This document shows positions 8,392 through 16,814 of a stretch of DNA of 64,000 nt, piece after piece (position 1 is the first letter of the stretch; every line of letters begins with the position of its first letter). Position numbers and translations under genes: made by a program. Location: contig NZ_JACVAP010000007.1 in assembly GCF_014851915.1 (NCBI RefSeq), positions 1 through 64,000 of the forward strand, in the 5' to 3' direction. The notes beneath the pieces are model-generated. The model was given only the letters and a program-made list of their open reading frames with translations. It had not been told where the DNA came from and searched no databases. The DNA is from Xanthomonas sp. XNM01. GTDB taxonomy: Bacteria; Pseudomonadota; Gammaproteobacteria; Xanthomonadales; Xanthomonadaceae.

Positions 8392-11100
8392 ATGTCCATC
8401 CAGCATCCGCTCGCCCACGCCATCGGCGCGCTGCTTTCGCTCGCCTGCCTGCAGGCCGCCGCCCAGTCGCTGCCGGCCGCCGATGCCGGCGCCACCACCA
8501 CGCTTGACACGGTCACCGTCACCGGCAGCCACATCAAGCGCGCGCAGATCGAAGGCGTCGGCCCGGTCGCGGTGATCGACGCCGAGGCGATCCAGCGCTC
8601 GGGCGCGACCTCGGTGGACGTGCTGCTGCAGCGGCTGCCGGCCTCGGCCGGCTTCGCCGGCAACCAGACCAACGCCTACTGGACCAGCAACGGCTACGGC
8701 ACCTCGCAGGTGAACCTGCGCGGGCTGGGCATCAACCGCACCCTGGTGCTGCTCAACGGCCGGCGCGTGGTCAACGGCGGCACCGGCGCCAACAGTTCGG
8801 TCGACCTCAACGCGATCCCGGTCGCGCTGATCGAACGCATCGAGGTGCTGAAGGACGGCGCCTCGGCGATCTACGGCGCCGACGCGGTGGCCGGCGTGGT
8901 CAACATCATCACCCGCCGCGATGTCGAAGGGCTGGAGCTGGGTGTGCGTTACGGCCAGACCACGCACGGCGACGGCGAGGACACCGCCTACGATCTGATC
9001 TGGGGCTGGCAGGGCGAACGCGGTTCGCTGACCACGCTGCTCAGCCATGCGGAGAGCAAGGCCGTGCCGATGGCCAGCCGCGCCGCCTGCGGGCTGGGCG
9101 AGGTCGATGGCGCGCTGCAGTGCGTCGGCAGTTCGGCCACCATCGGCGGCCGCGCGCTGCTGGCGGACGGGACGATGGTGAACTTCAACCAGACCCCGGG
9201 CGGCGACGGCGACTTCTACGAGCGCTACGCGGCCAAGCACAACTTCAATTCCAACGCGATGCTCAACGCGGTCAATCCGATCAGGCGCACTAGCGCCGGC
9301 GTGTTCGGCGATGTCGCGCTGGGCGAGGACCTGCGGCTGTTCACCGAGCTGCTGTACACGCAGCGCCGGTCCAACCAGATGGCCACGCCGGGGTCCATCG
9401 GCCAGTACCGGCCGGTGGTGCTGGAGGCCGACCATCCGACCAATCCGACCGGGCAGCGCCTGACCCTGCAGCGGCGCCGTCTGGCCGAGGCCGGCCCGCG
9501 CGATTTCTACCAAGAGACCGACACCTCCCGCGCCGTGCTCGGCCTGGAAGGGCGCTTCGGCATCGGCTGGGAATGGAGCACGGCGCTGAACTGGGGCCGG
9601 ACCGAAGGCGTCGACGGCTCGACCAATGTGGCCGACCTGCTCAAGGTCGCGCGGACGCTGGACACCACGCAGTGCAGCAGCACGCCGGGCGCGGCGATCC
9701 CCTGCGCCGACTACCTCGGGTACGGCGACGTCAGCCGCGAGGTGCTGGACTACATCCTGTTCACCTCGCGCGACACCGGCGGCAACGAACAACGCGCCTT
9801 CACCGCCAACCTCAACGGCCCGCTGTTCGAACTTCCGGCCGGCTGGGTCGGTTTCGCGACCGGCGTGGAGATCCGCAGGGACCGCGGCTGGCGCCATCCC
9901 GATCCGCTGATCCAGGCCGGCATCGCCAACAGCAACGCGCAGGACAGCGTGGAGGGCGAGTACACCGCACGCGAGGCCTTCGTCGAGCTGGCCGTGCCAC
10001 TGCTGCAGGACCAGACCTGGGCGCGCGACCTGGTGTTCAACCTGGCCGTGCGCCACTCCGACTACGACCTGTTCGGCGCCGACACCACCTACAAGCTCGG
10101 CCTGGACTGGCAGGTCACGCCGGGTTTCAAGCTGCGCGCCAACCGCTCCACCGCGTTCCGGGTGCCGAACGTGCCCGAGCTGTTCGGCGGGCTGAGCGAA
10201 GGCAACCTGGTCACCGCCGACCCGTGCAGTGGCTGGAGCGCGCGTGCCGCGACCGACGCGGTGTACCGCAGCTGCCAGGCCGCCGGCGTGCCGGCCGGCT
10301 ACGTGCAGCTGGGCAACACGGTGCTGACAACCACCGGCGGCAACATCGCCCTGCAGCCGGAGGATGCGCGCACGCTGACCATCGGCGCGGTGTGGACCCC
10401 GGCGTTTGCCGGTGGACTCACCGTCACCGTCGACTACTGGGACATCCGCATCGACAACGCGATCCAGAGCGTGGCCGGCGGCACCAAGCTGGCGCTGTGC
10501 CATGCCACGCCGGAACTGTCGCATCCGTTCTGCGGCGCCAGCCACGTCACCCGCAACCCGCTCACCGGCGAGATCGACTTCCTGTCCTCGCAGCCGGTCA
10601 ATGCCGCCAGCGAACGCGCCAGCGGCGTCGACCTTGGCCTGCTGCACGCATTCGCACTCGGCGACTGGCAGCTCGCGCTGGACTGGGATGTCAGCTGGCT
10701 GCGCCGCTACGACCTGGTGCCGTATCCGGGCGGCCCGACCATCGCCTATGCCGGGCTCACCACGGGTGGCCGCGGCAGCTACCCGGAATGGCGTTCGCTG
10801 GCCTCGTTGTCGGCGACGCGCGGCGCCTGGTCGGGTGCGTGGACGGTCCAGTACATCGGGGCGGTCGACGACATCAACGCCGCCCCCGGCGACATCGGTG
10901 CGCATGCATCGGCGGTGACCTATCACAACCTGGTCATCGGCCATGCGGTGAGCGAGGCGCTGTCGCTGTCGCTGGGCGTGGACAACCTGTTCGACCGCAG
11001 GGCGCCGTTCGTGCAGAGCTATACCGACGCCAACACCGACACGATGACCTACGACCTGCTGGGCCGGCGCATGTACGCGAAGCTGAGCTACCGCTGGTAA
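8392..11100 (+). CDS. TonB-dependent outer-membrane receptor
   Basis: 902 residues from ATG 8392, with signal peptide MSIQHPLAHAIGALL...AAAQ. A plug domain begins after the TonB-box region (TLDTVTVTGSHIKR) and contains QVNLRGLGINRTLVLLNGRR and IERIEVLKDGASAIYGADAVAGVVNIIT. A 22-strand barrel follows, ending in YAKLSYRW with the terminal aromatic needed for BamA recognition. It belongs to the large class whose annotated members import diverse ligands, so the ligand is not decided by sequence. Context (Sco, PCuAC, metal-binding-like lipoprotein, common RegA boxes) favours a metal or metal-chelate. The gene ends in a 14-bp-stem hairpin that includes its stop codon. Confidence 0.85.
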   Translation: MSIQHPLAHAIGALLSLACLQAAAQSLPAADAGATTTLDTVTVTGSHIKRAQIEGVGPVAVIDAEAIQRSGATSVDVLLQRLPASAGFAGNQTNAYWTSNGYGTSQVNLRGLGINRTLVLLNGRRVVNGGTGANSSVDLNAIPVALIERIEVLKDGASAIYGADAVAGVVNIITRRDVEGLELGVRYGQTTHGDGEDTAYDLIWGWQGERGSLTTLLSHAESKAVPMASRAACGLGEVDGALQCVGSSATIGGRALLADGTMVNFNQTPGGDGDFYERYAAKHNFNSNAMLNAVNPIRRTSAGVFGDVALGEDLRLFTELLYTQRRSNQMATPGSIGQYRPVVLEADHPTNPTGQRLTLQRRRLAEAGPRDFYQETDTSRAVLGLEGRFGIGWEWSTALNWGRTEGVDGSTNVADLLKVARTLDTTQCSSTPGAAIPCADYLGYGDVSREVLDYILFTSRDTGGNEQRAFTANLNGPLFELPAGWVGFATGVEIRRDRGWRHPDPLIQAGIANSNAQDSVEGEYTAREAFVELAVPLLQDQTWARDLVFNLAVRHSDYDLFGADTTYKLGLDWQVTPGFKLRANRSTAFRVPNVPELFGGLSEGNLVTADPCSGWSARAATDAVYRSCQAAGVPAGYVQLGNTVLTTTGGNIALQPEDARTLTIGAVWTPAFAGGLTVTVDYWDIRIDNAIQSVAGGTKLALCHATPELSHPFCGASHVTRNPLTGEIDFLSSQPVNAASERASGVDLGLLHAFALGDWQLALDWDVSWLRRYDLVPYPGGPTIAYAGLTTGGRGSYPEWRSLASLSATRGAWSGAWTVQYIGAVDDINAAPGDIGAHASAVTYHNLVIGHAVSEALSLSLGVDNLFDRRAPFVQSYTDANTDTMTYDLLGRRMYAKLSYRW

Positions 11101-11129
11101 CCGGCCGCTGTCGGCCGGCCGGTTACCAG
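11094..11129 (+). terminator. strong 14-bp-stem hairpin over the receptor stop codon
   Basis: CTGGTAACCGGCCG (11094-11107), an 8-base loop and CGGCCGGTTACCAG (11116-11129) are perfectly complementary. No T-run follows, so it may be a hairpin terminator of the kind common in high-GC genomes, or an mRNA-stabilising stem. Confidence 0.55.
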
Positions 11130-11201
11130 CGCATCGGCACGGACCGGCCGGCGATGCGGGGCGCTCGGGCGTCGCCGCGACCCGGCCGCGCCTGCCCCGG
11201 C

Positions 11202-11218
11202 TGCGACACTCTGTCGCA
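11202..11218 (+). promoter_or_regulatory. RegA/PrrA-type box, regB promoter
   Basis: TGCGAC-ACTCT-GTCGCA, a perfect inverted repeat (extended by C/G to 11201-11219). It abuts the place a -35 would occupy, 23 bases before the -10 TATAAT. It implies autoregulation of the two-component operon. Confidence 0.72.
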
Positions 11219-11241
11219 GATCGTCGCCGGCATCGGCTCCC

Positions 11242-11247
11242 TATAAT
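11242..11247 (+). promoter_or_regulatory. consensus -10 (TATAAT) of regB-regA, probable leaderless start
   Basis: A perfect TATAAT with no recognisable -35; the RegA-type palindrome ends 23 bases upstream. The regB ATG is at 11254, six bases after the hexamer, exactly where transcription should begin, so the mRNA is probably leaderless or nearly so. No Shine-Dalgarno sequence precedes the ATG. Confidence 0.65.
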
Positions 11248-11253
11248 CGGGCG

Positions 11254-12495
11254 ATGACCCCGAGCAACGCCGCCTTCCTGCGCCTGCTGTCCAATCTCCG
11301 CTGGATCGCGATCGCCTGCCAGGTCGCGACCGCGACCGTGGTGATCGGTCCGCTCGGGCTGTCGGTGCCGACCCTGCCGCTGTGGGGCGGGATCGGCGCG
11401 CTGATGCTGTTCAACGTGTATGCGGCCTGGCGCACCCGCCACCCGCGCGAGACCTCGGCGGCCGAGGCGTTTGCGCACATCGCCGTCGACGTGGCGGTGC
11501 TGACCTGGCTGATCGCCTGGAACGGCGGCATCGCCAATCCGTTCACCTCGCTGTTCCTGATGCCGATCGCGTTCGCCGCGCTGGCGCTGCCGCTGCGCTG
11601 GATGTACGCCACCGCCGCGCTGTGCGGGCTGGGCTACCTGGTGTCGATGCTGGTCGGCGTGCCGCTGCCGCATGCGCACGGCGCCGCCGCCAGCGGCTTC
11701 GACCTGCACCTGTGGGGCATGGTCGTCAACTTCGTCATCTCCGCCGGCGTGGCGCTGTACTTCCTGTCGCGTCTGGCCACGGCGATCCGCGACCGCGAGC
11801 AGGAGCTGTCGCTGCTGCGCGAACGCTTCGCCCGCAACGAAGGGATCATGGGCCTGGCCACGCACGCGGCCTCGGTGGCGCACGAGCTGAACACGCCGCT
11901 GGGCTCGATGACGCTGATGCTCGACGACCTGATCGACCAGGAGCAGCGGCCGGACGTCGCCGACGAACTGCGTGGCATCCGCGCGATCGTCGACGTCTGC
12001 CGCGACCGCGTGCAGGAACTGGCGCTGCCGGCCAACGCCATCGACGGTGACGGCGACGCCAGCGGCGCGATGGAGATCGAGGGCGTGATCGACCGCTGGC
12101 TGCTGGTGCGGCCGGCCGTGCAGCTGGTACGCGGCGGCAGCATGGCGCCGCAGCAGCGGGTGCCGGTGGCGATTGCGCACCTGCTGCAGGTGCTGCTCAA
12201 CAACGCCGCCGATGCCAGCCAGGCGGCCGGGTCGGCGCGCGTGGACCTGCAGCTGGACACCGGCCCGGACGGGCTGCGCGGCAGCATCCGCGACCATGGC
12301 GCCGGCCTCAGCGAACAGCGCACCTTCCTGCCCGGCACGCTGTTCTCCAGCGGCAAGCCCGGTGGCCTGGGCATCGGCCTGGCGCTGAGCCACGCCACGG
12401 TCGAGCGGCTCGGCGGTACGCTGTCGATGCGAGCGGCCGACGATGGCGAAGGCCTGTGCGTGGAGTTCGTCCTGCCACTGCGGATGGAGCGCTGA
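11254..12495 (+). CDS. regB: redox-sensing histidine kinase of the RegB/PrrB/ActS family
   Basis: 413 residues. Five to six membrane helices fill residues ~13-175, and the family's quinone-site motif GGxxNPF is present as GGIANPF (91-97). Phospho-acceptor His210 is in the RegB-type H box VAHELNTPLGS. Cys249 (VDVCRDRVQEL) sits where RegB has its redox-active cysteine. HATPase_c motifs are LNNAADA (315-321), DHGAG (347) and GLGIGL (371-376). RegB homologues sense the respiratory quinone pool and thiol redox state. The regA gene starts one base after the stop, so the pair is co-transcribed and probably translationally coupled. The strand and spacing to sco mirror the regB-senC-regA locus of purple bacteria. 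Confidence 0.9.
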   Translation: MTPSNAAFLRLLSNLRWIAIACQVATATVVIGPLGLSVPTLPLWGGIGALMLFNVYAAWRTRHPRETSAAEAFAHIAVDVAVLTWLIAWNGGIANPFTSLFLMPIAFAALALPLRWMYATAALCGLGYLVSMLVGVPLPHAHGAAASGFDLHLWGMVVNFVISAGVALYFLSRLATAIRDREQELSLLRERFARNEGIMGLATHAASVAHELNTPLGSMTLMLDDLIDQEQRPDVADELRGIRAIVDVCRDRVQELALPANAIDGDGDASGAMEIEGVIDRWLLVRPAVQLVRGGSMAPQQRVPVAIAHLLQVLLNNAADASQAAGSARVDLQLDTGPDGLRGSIRDHGAGLSEQRTFLPGTLFSSGKPGGLGIGLALSHATVERLGGTLSMRAADDGEGLCVEFVLPLRMER

Positions 12496-12496
12496 G

Positions 12497-13042
12497 ATGC
12501 ACACGGGCCTGCTGGTCGACGACGACGTGGTCTACCTGCGCACGCTGAAGCGCTCGCTGGAGCGGCGTGGCTTCACCATCGCCACCGCCGCCGACCGCGC
12601 CGAGGCGATCGCGCAGGCGCAGGCCGCACCGCATGAATTCGTGCTGGTCGATCTCAAGCTCGGCGCCGAGTCCGGCCTGGACCTGATCGAGCCGCTGCGC
12701 GCCGCGCTGCCGGACGCGATGATCGTGCTGGTCACCGGCTACTCCAGCGTCGCCACCGCGGTCGAGGCGATCAAGCGCGGCGCCGACGACTACCTGCCCA
12801 AGCCGGTCAGCGTGGACACCATCCTGCGCGTGCTCAGCGGCGGCCCGGCGCCGGACGAGGACGTCGAGCCGGCGATGACGCCGTTCAGCCGGATCGAGTG
12901 GGAACACATCCAGCAGGCGATGCAGGAGACCGACGGCAACGTTTCCGCCGCCGCGCGTCTGCTCGGCATGCACCGGCGCACGCTGCAGCGCAAGCTGGTC
13001 AAGCGGCCGTCCGGCGCGCAGGGCGGCGATATCGGCGGCTGA
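12497..13042 (+). CDS. regA: response regulator of the RegA/PrrA/ActR family
   Basis: 181 residues. The receiver domain has Asp52 as phospho-acceptor (LVDLKLG), Thr80 and Lys102 (PKP). An acidic/proline linker leads to a short Fis-type helix-turn-helix, IEWEHIQQAM...GNVSAAARLLGMHRRTLQRKL. This C-terminal segment is nearly invariant in RegA/PrrA/ActR/RegR proteins and includes the recognition helix. Because the recognition helix is conserved, DNA specificity should match the published RegR/PrrA box, and four copies of that box lie upstream of genes in this block. Likely a global redox activator/repressor. A 10-bp-stem hairpin follows about 60 bases downstream. Confidence 0.92.
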   Translation: MHTGLLVDDDVVYLRTLKRSLERRGFTIATAADRAEAIAQAQAAPHEFVLVDLKLGAESGLDLIEPLRAALPDAMIVLVTGYSSVATAVEAIKRGADDYLPKPVSVDTILRVLSGGPAPDEDVEPAMTPFSRIEWEHIQQAMQETDGNVSAAARLLGMHRRTLQRKLVKRPSGAQGGDIGG

Positions 13043-13101
13043 CCGCAGGCGCCGGCCTGCACGTCCGCCGCGGCGACGGCCGCGGCCGCGGCCTGCGGTG
13101 C

Positions 13102-13126
13102 CACGCGCTCCTCGCTGGAGCGCGTG
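13102..13126 (+). terminator. hairpin downstream of regA
   Basis: CACGCGCTCC (13102-13111), loop TCGCT, GGAGCGCGTG (13117-13126): ten perfect pairs, 60 bases after the regA stop. No T-run follows. The remainder of 13127-13434 shows no supportable gene. Confidence 0.45.
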
Positions 13127-13434
13127 CCTGTCCCGGCGCTCCGGGGCGTGCAGCGGGCAATGCGTTCGGCCGGGGCGATCCACCGGCGCAGCGTCGTCGC
13201 CGTGCGATGCGTGGGCATCCAGCAGACGGGTGGCCATCATCGGTTGCGTGCGTCCCGCGCTGCGCCTGCCGACCGATGGGAGCGTCGATGCAGCGGTCAG
13301 CGAAGCAGCCGGGATCCGGCGCATGGCCGCTCCGGTCCGCCTGCAGGAGGGACCGCGTCCGATCATCGGCGTGCTGGGTCTGCCACGGCAGCGGGTCATG
13401 CATGGCAGGCCTGCTTCCGGACCGCGGCACGGGG

Positions 13435-13451
13435 TGCGACATTCGGTCGCA
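13435..13451 (+). promoter_or_regulatory. RegA/PrrA-type box, sco-pcuAC promoter
   Basis: TGCGAC-ATTCG-GTCGCA, identical over 17 bases to the receptor box at 8282-8298, although 5 kb away. It ends 23 bases before GACACT (13475-13480), a weak -10 candidate, and 124 bases before the sco start codon. Confidence 0.7.
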
Positions 13452-13575
13452 GGCCACCAGGAGGCCCCGCGGGCGACACTGGCGGTTGCCCGATGCCGGT
13501 CGGCGTGACCTGATGGTCGCGGCGCCGCGCAGCGGGCAGCCCCCTGCGAAGCCCCGTCGTCGAGGTCACCGTCCC

Positions 13576-14283
13576 ATGCATCACACCGCTCCGGCCTGTC
13601 CGGATGTCGCGTGTGCGCGTTCCGCGCAGGCGTCCGTTCCCGCCCGCCCTCCCTTCCGGCCGCTGCTGCTGGCACTGGCCGCACTGTGCGCGCTGCTGCT
13701 TGCCGGCTGCCGTCCTGCCGCACCTGCCCAGCCAGGGGCCGAGGCGTTCCGCGGCGTCGACCTGAGCCGCCGCGGCAGCGAGCGCCAGTTCCAGCTCGAG
13801 GACGCCGACGGCATCCCGCGCACGTTGGCCGACTATCGCGGCAAGGTCGTGCTGCTGTTCTTCGGCTTCACCCGCTGCCCGGACATCTGCCCGATGTCGC
13901 TGGTGCGCGCAAAGCAGATCAAGGAGACGCTGGGCGAGTCCGCGCGCGACCTGGAGGTGCTGTTCATCAGCCTCGACCACGAGCACGACGGCGCCGCGCT
14001 GCTGAAGACCTACGTGGACGCGTTCGACCCCGGTTTCGTCGGCCTGCGCGGCAGCCGCGAGCAGGTCGATGCCGCGGTCGCCAGCTTCGATGCGGTGTAC
14101 ATGAAGGTGGACATGGGCGCCGGCTACTCCATCGACCACAGCACCTGGACCTATCTGATCGACCGGGATGGCAAACTGCGCGTCGGCCTGCGGCATACGC
14201 AGCCACTCGAGGACTTCGTCGCCGATGTCGGCCACCTGCTGGCCGCACCGCGCGCGGTGCCCGCCGTTACCGAGGAAGGATGA
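13576..14283 (+). CDS. Sco1/SenC/PrrC-family copper-binding lipoprotein
   Basis: 235 residues from ATG 13576. The N-terminal region is long (~30 residues before the hydrophobic stretch) and then has a lipobox, LLLAGC (Cys45). The thioredoxin-fold domain carries the Sco signature: FFGFTRCPDICP with the CxxxC pair Cys101/Cys105, and His188 in YSIDHST as third copper ligand. Sco proteins deliver copper to the CuA site of cytochrome c oxidase or keep its thiols reduced, acting from the periplasmic side of the inner membrane. The PCuAC gene follows immediately, overlapping or nearly so. PrrC/SenC is encoded between regB and regA in Rhodobacter, so the neighbourhood supports the name. Confidence 0.92.
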   Translation: MHHTAPACPDVACARSAQASVPARPPFRPLLLALAALCALLLAGCRPAAPAQPGAEAFRGVDLSRRGSERQFQLEDADGIPRTLADYRGKVVLLFFGFTRCPDICPMSLVRAKQIKETLGESARDLEVLFISLDHEHDGAALLKTYVDAFDPGFVGLRGSREQVDAAVASFDAVYMKVDMGAGYSIDHSTWTYLIDRDGKLRVGLRHTQPLEDFVADVGHLLAAPRAVPAVTEEG

Positions 14284-14288
14284 CCCCG

Positions 14289-14846
14289 ATGTACCGAACC
14301 GTGAACAGACCCCACTGGATTCCCGCAGCGTCGCTGCTTGCGCTGGCGCTGCTTGCCGGCTGCTCCGGCGGCCATGACGAGCATGCCGCGCACGCCCCGG
14401 CCGCCAGCGGGGCCGCACCCGCACAGACCGCACCGGCCCAGGCCGAAGCCGGCATCGCGGTGCGCGATGCGTGGATCCGCCTCCCGCCCCCCGGTGCGCC
14501 GGTCGCCGGCGGCTACATGACGCTGCACAACGGCGGCCCGCAGGACGATCGCCTGCTCGCCCTGCGCACGTCCGTCGCCGACCACGTCGAGATCCACGAG
14601 ATGCGGATGGAGGACGAGGTGATGAAGATGCGCGAGCTGACCGACGGGCTGCCGCTGCCGGTCGGGCAGGACGTGGTGCTCGCTCCCGGCGGGCTGCACC
14701 TGATGTTCATGCAGCCGGTGGCCGACCTGCAGACGCTGCAGCAGGCCGAGGTGACCCTGGTGTTCGAGCAGGCCGGCGAACGCACGGTGCGCTTCCGCAT
14801 CGGCGCCGACGCCGGTGGCGACGGACACGCGCACGCCGCGCATTGA
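14289..14846 (+). CDS. PCuAC-family periplasmic copper chaperone (lipoprotein)
   Basis: 185 residues from ATG 14289, preceded by AAGGA at a spacing of eight; an in-frame ATG at 14280 overlaps the sco stop as ATGA. Lipobox LLAGC (Cys25), then His-rich GGHDEHAAH. The DUF461/PCuAC domain has the Cu(I) site as His103-x10-Met114-x22-His137-x-Met139, essentially the family H-x10-M-x21-H-x-M pattern. A second His cluster (GHAHAAH) ends the protein. PCuAC hands Cu(I) to Sco and to the CuA centre, so the two genes form a copper-delivery operon. Confidence 0.92.
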   Translation: MYRTVNRPHWIPAASLLALALLAGCSGGHDEHAAHAPAASGAAPAQTAPAQAEAGIAVRDAWIRLPPPGAPVAGGYMTLHNGGPQDDRLLALRTSVADHVEIHEMRMEDEVMKMRELTDGLPLPVGQDVVLAPGGLHLMFMQPVADLQTLQQAEVTLVFEQAGERTVRFRIGADAGGDGHAHAAH

Positions 14847-14929
14847 CGATCCGGGGCGCCGGGTGGGCCAAGGCCTCGCCCGGCGCCACGCCGGCGCCGC
14901 AGCGACGGCCGGCTGGACGCCGCGTCGGC

Positions 14930-15568
14930 TCAGATGATCCGCAGCGTGATGGCCTTCAGCACGGCGCGGGTGCGGTCGCGGGTGCCGAGCTTGTCGAGGA
15001 TGTTGGACACGTAGTTCTTCACCGTGCCCTCGGCCAGGAACAGGCTGCGCGCGATCTCCTTGTTGGAATAGCCGCCGGCGAGCAGGCGCAGGATCGCGAC
15101 CTCGCGCTCGCCGAAGGTGTCGGTCGGCGGGGCCTCGTCGTGGAAGCGATAGCGCGCGCGCACCGGGTCGGTGCTGACCGGCTGCAGCAGGGTGTCGCCG
15201 GCGGCGACGCGACGGATCGCATCGTGCAGGTCTTCCGGCGCGGCGTCCTTCAGCAGGAAGCCCTGCGCGCCGGCCTCGCTGGCGCGCAGCAGCAGGTCGC
15301 TGTCGTCGAAGGTGGTCAACAGCAGCAGCGGCGTGGCGTCGCCGCGTTCGCGCAGCAGGCGCAGCGCCTCGATGCCGTCGATGCCGGGCATGCGGATGTC
15401 GCTGAGCACCACGTCCACCGGCTGCTCCAGCAGGCGGTCGAGCAGGGCCTGGCCATCGTCGGCCTCGAACACGACGACAATCCCCAAACCCTGCAGCAGC
15501 GCCCGCAGGCCGGCGCGGACCAGCGCCTGGTCGTCGGCCAGGGCGACGCGGATCGCAACCCCGCTCAT
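14930..15568 (-). CDS. NarL/FixJ-family response regulator
   Basis: 212 residues: receiver domain with phospho-acceptor in VVLSDIRMPG (Asp57) and conserved Thr/Lys (LLTTF, LLKD), then a LuxR-type helix-turn-helix (FGEREVAILRLLAGGYSNKEIARSLFLAEGTVKNYVSNIL). Starts at ATG 15568, overlapping the upstream kinase stop by four bases (ATGA), so the pair is translationally coupled. The desK/desR-like architecture suggests envelope or membrane-state sensing, but no target is evident. Confidence 0.9.
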   Translation of the reverse strand: MSGVAIRVALADDQALVRAGLRALLQGLGIVVVFEADDGQALLDRLLEQPVDVVLSDIRMPGIDGIEALRLLRERGDATPLLLLTTFDDSDLLLRASEAGAQGFLLKDAAPEDLHDAIRRVAAGDTLLQPVSTDPVRARYRFHDEAPPTDTFGEREVAILRLLAGGYSNKEIARSLFLAEGTVKNYVSNILDKLGTRDRTRAVLKAITLRII

Positions 15569-16668
15569 GCCGGCAGCCTCGCGGTCAGGTGCATGCCGCC
15601 GCGTTCGGTCCTGGCCAGTTCCAGCTGCCCGTGCAGTTCGGCCAGGCGCTCGCGCATGCCGGCGATGCCGTTGCCTTCGCGGATGCGTTCGCCACGCTGG
15701 CCGTCGTCGCGGATGTCGATGCGCAAGTGGTTCTCCTCGGTGGTGATGTCCAGCCAGACGGTATCGGCGTCGGCATGGCGGGCGGCATTGGTCAGCGCTT
15801 CCTGGGCGAAGCGCAGCACGGTTTCGGCGACCAGCGGATCGGTGACGCGCACGTCGCTGGCGATGCCCAGCTGCAGCTGCGGGCGTGGAAACGGGGCGGC
15901 GAGGGCGCGCAGTGCGGTGGCCAGGTCCAGGCCGCGGTCGTCGCGCATCGACTGCACGACGCGGCGGATGTCGGCCAGCAGCTCGGCCGACAGCTGTTCG
16001 GCCAGCACGATCTCGCTGCGCCCGGCCAGCGCCGGATCCACGGTCAGCGCACGCAGGTTGATCCGCATCGCGGTGAGCTTGTGCCCGGCCACGTCGTGCA
16101 GCTCGCGCGACAGGCGCAGGCGTTCGGCATCGCGCGCGCTGTCGGCGAGCAGGGCGCGGGTGGCGAGCAGATCGGCATTGACCCGGGCCAGGTCGTCGCG
16201 CGCACGTTCTGCGCTGCGCGCGTAATGCGCGGTCAGCGCGGCGAAGGCCTGGAAGCCGCCGTTGATCATCACCAGCAGCAGCGGCTTGCTGAAACCGGCG
16301 TCGTGCAGCAGCAGGTACAGGGCGGTGTTCAGCACGATCGCCGCGGCCAGCACCCGCCGCGGCGGCCACAGCATGCCGAGCTGGGCGATGACCACCACCA
16401 GCAGGATCGGCGTGGTGCCGATGCGTGGCTCCAGCCAGACCATCAGCAGCGCGACCGCCGCCTGCGCGGCGATCGCCGCGGCACGCAGGCGGCCGCGTTC
16501 GGTCAGGCGGTCGTGGATCAGGAACAGCGCGACGAAGGTGCCCAGCAGGCTCCAGCGGACGAGGGTCTGCCGGCCCGGCTCGAAGCCGAGCGACAGGCCG
16601 ATGGCCAGCACGGTGACCAGGCCGGCCAGGCTGAGCGGGCTGATGAAGGAGCGGGGACGGGGCGACAT
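15565..16668 (-). CDS. membrane sensor histidine kinase (HisKA_3)
   Basis: 367 residues from ATG 16668. Five or so membrane helices occupy residues ~10-150 with little periplasmic sequence. They are followed by a HisKA_3 dimerisation domain with RLSRELHDVAGHKL (phospho-acceptor His) and a compact HATPase domain (EALTNAARHADA, GNGIAGMRERL). This is the DesK/NarX-type architecture, sensing within the membrane rather than through a soluble domain. Partner is the overlapping NarL-type regulator downstream. Divergent from the DUF2141 gene, 146 bases apart. Confidence 0.88.
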   Translation of the reverse strand: MSPRPRSFISPLSLAGLVTVLAIGLSLGFEPGRQTLVRWSLLGTFVALFLIHDRLTERGRLRAAAIAAQAAVALLMVWLEPRIGTTPILLVVVIAQLGMLWPPRRVLAAAIVLNTALYLLLHDAGFSKPLLLVMINGGFQAFAALTAHYARSAERARDDLARVNADLLATRALLADSARDAERLRLSRELHDVAGHKLTAMRINLRALTVDPALAGRSEIVLAEQLSAELLADIRRVVQSMRDDRGLDLATALRALAAPFPRPQLQLGIASDVRVTDPLVAETVLRFAQEALTNAARHADADTVWLDITTEENHLRIDIRDDGQRGERIREGNGIAGMRERLAELHGQLELARTERGGMHLTARLPA

Positions 16669-16814
16669 GACGACATGCTGCACGGCGCCGTGCGCGGGCG
16701 GCAATGGGGCGGGTGCACAAAGTGACTTCCGGCACCCCGGATCGATGACCGGCGGCCCTGATCGGCGGCAGCGCCGCTGCGCAGACTGGCTCCACACCCA
16801 ACGGAGACGCCGCC

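Noticed and set aside
7708-12504. A 1.6-kb-codon open frame on the minus strand opposite the lipoprotein, TonB receptor and regB
   Set aside because: Pure shadow of high-GC codon bias: Arg/Gln/His/Gly-rich with no fold-like pattern, while the plus strand carries well-conserved genes.
13098-13513. Several 130-150-codon frames between regA and sco
   Set aside because: Mutually overlapping, compositionally random, and they cover the hairpin and regulatory box; treated as intergenic.
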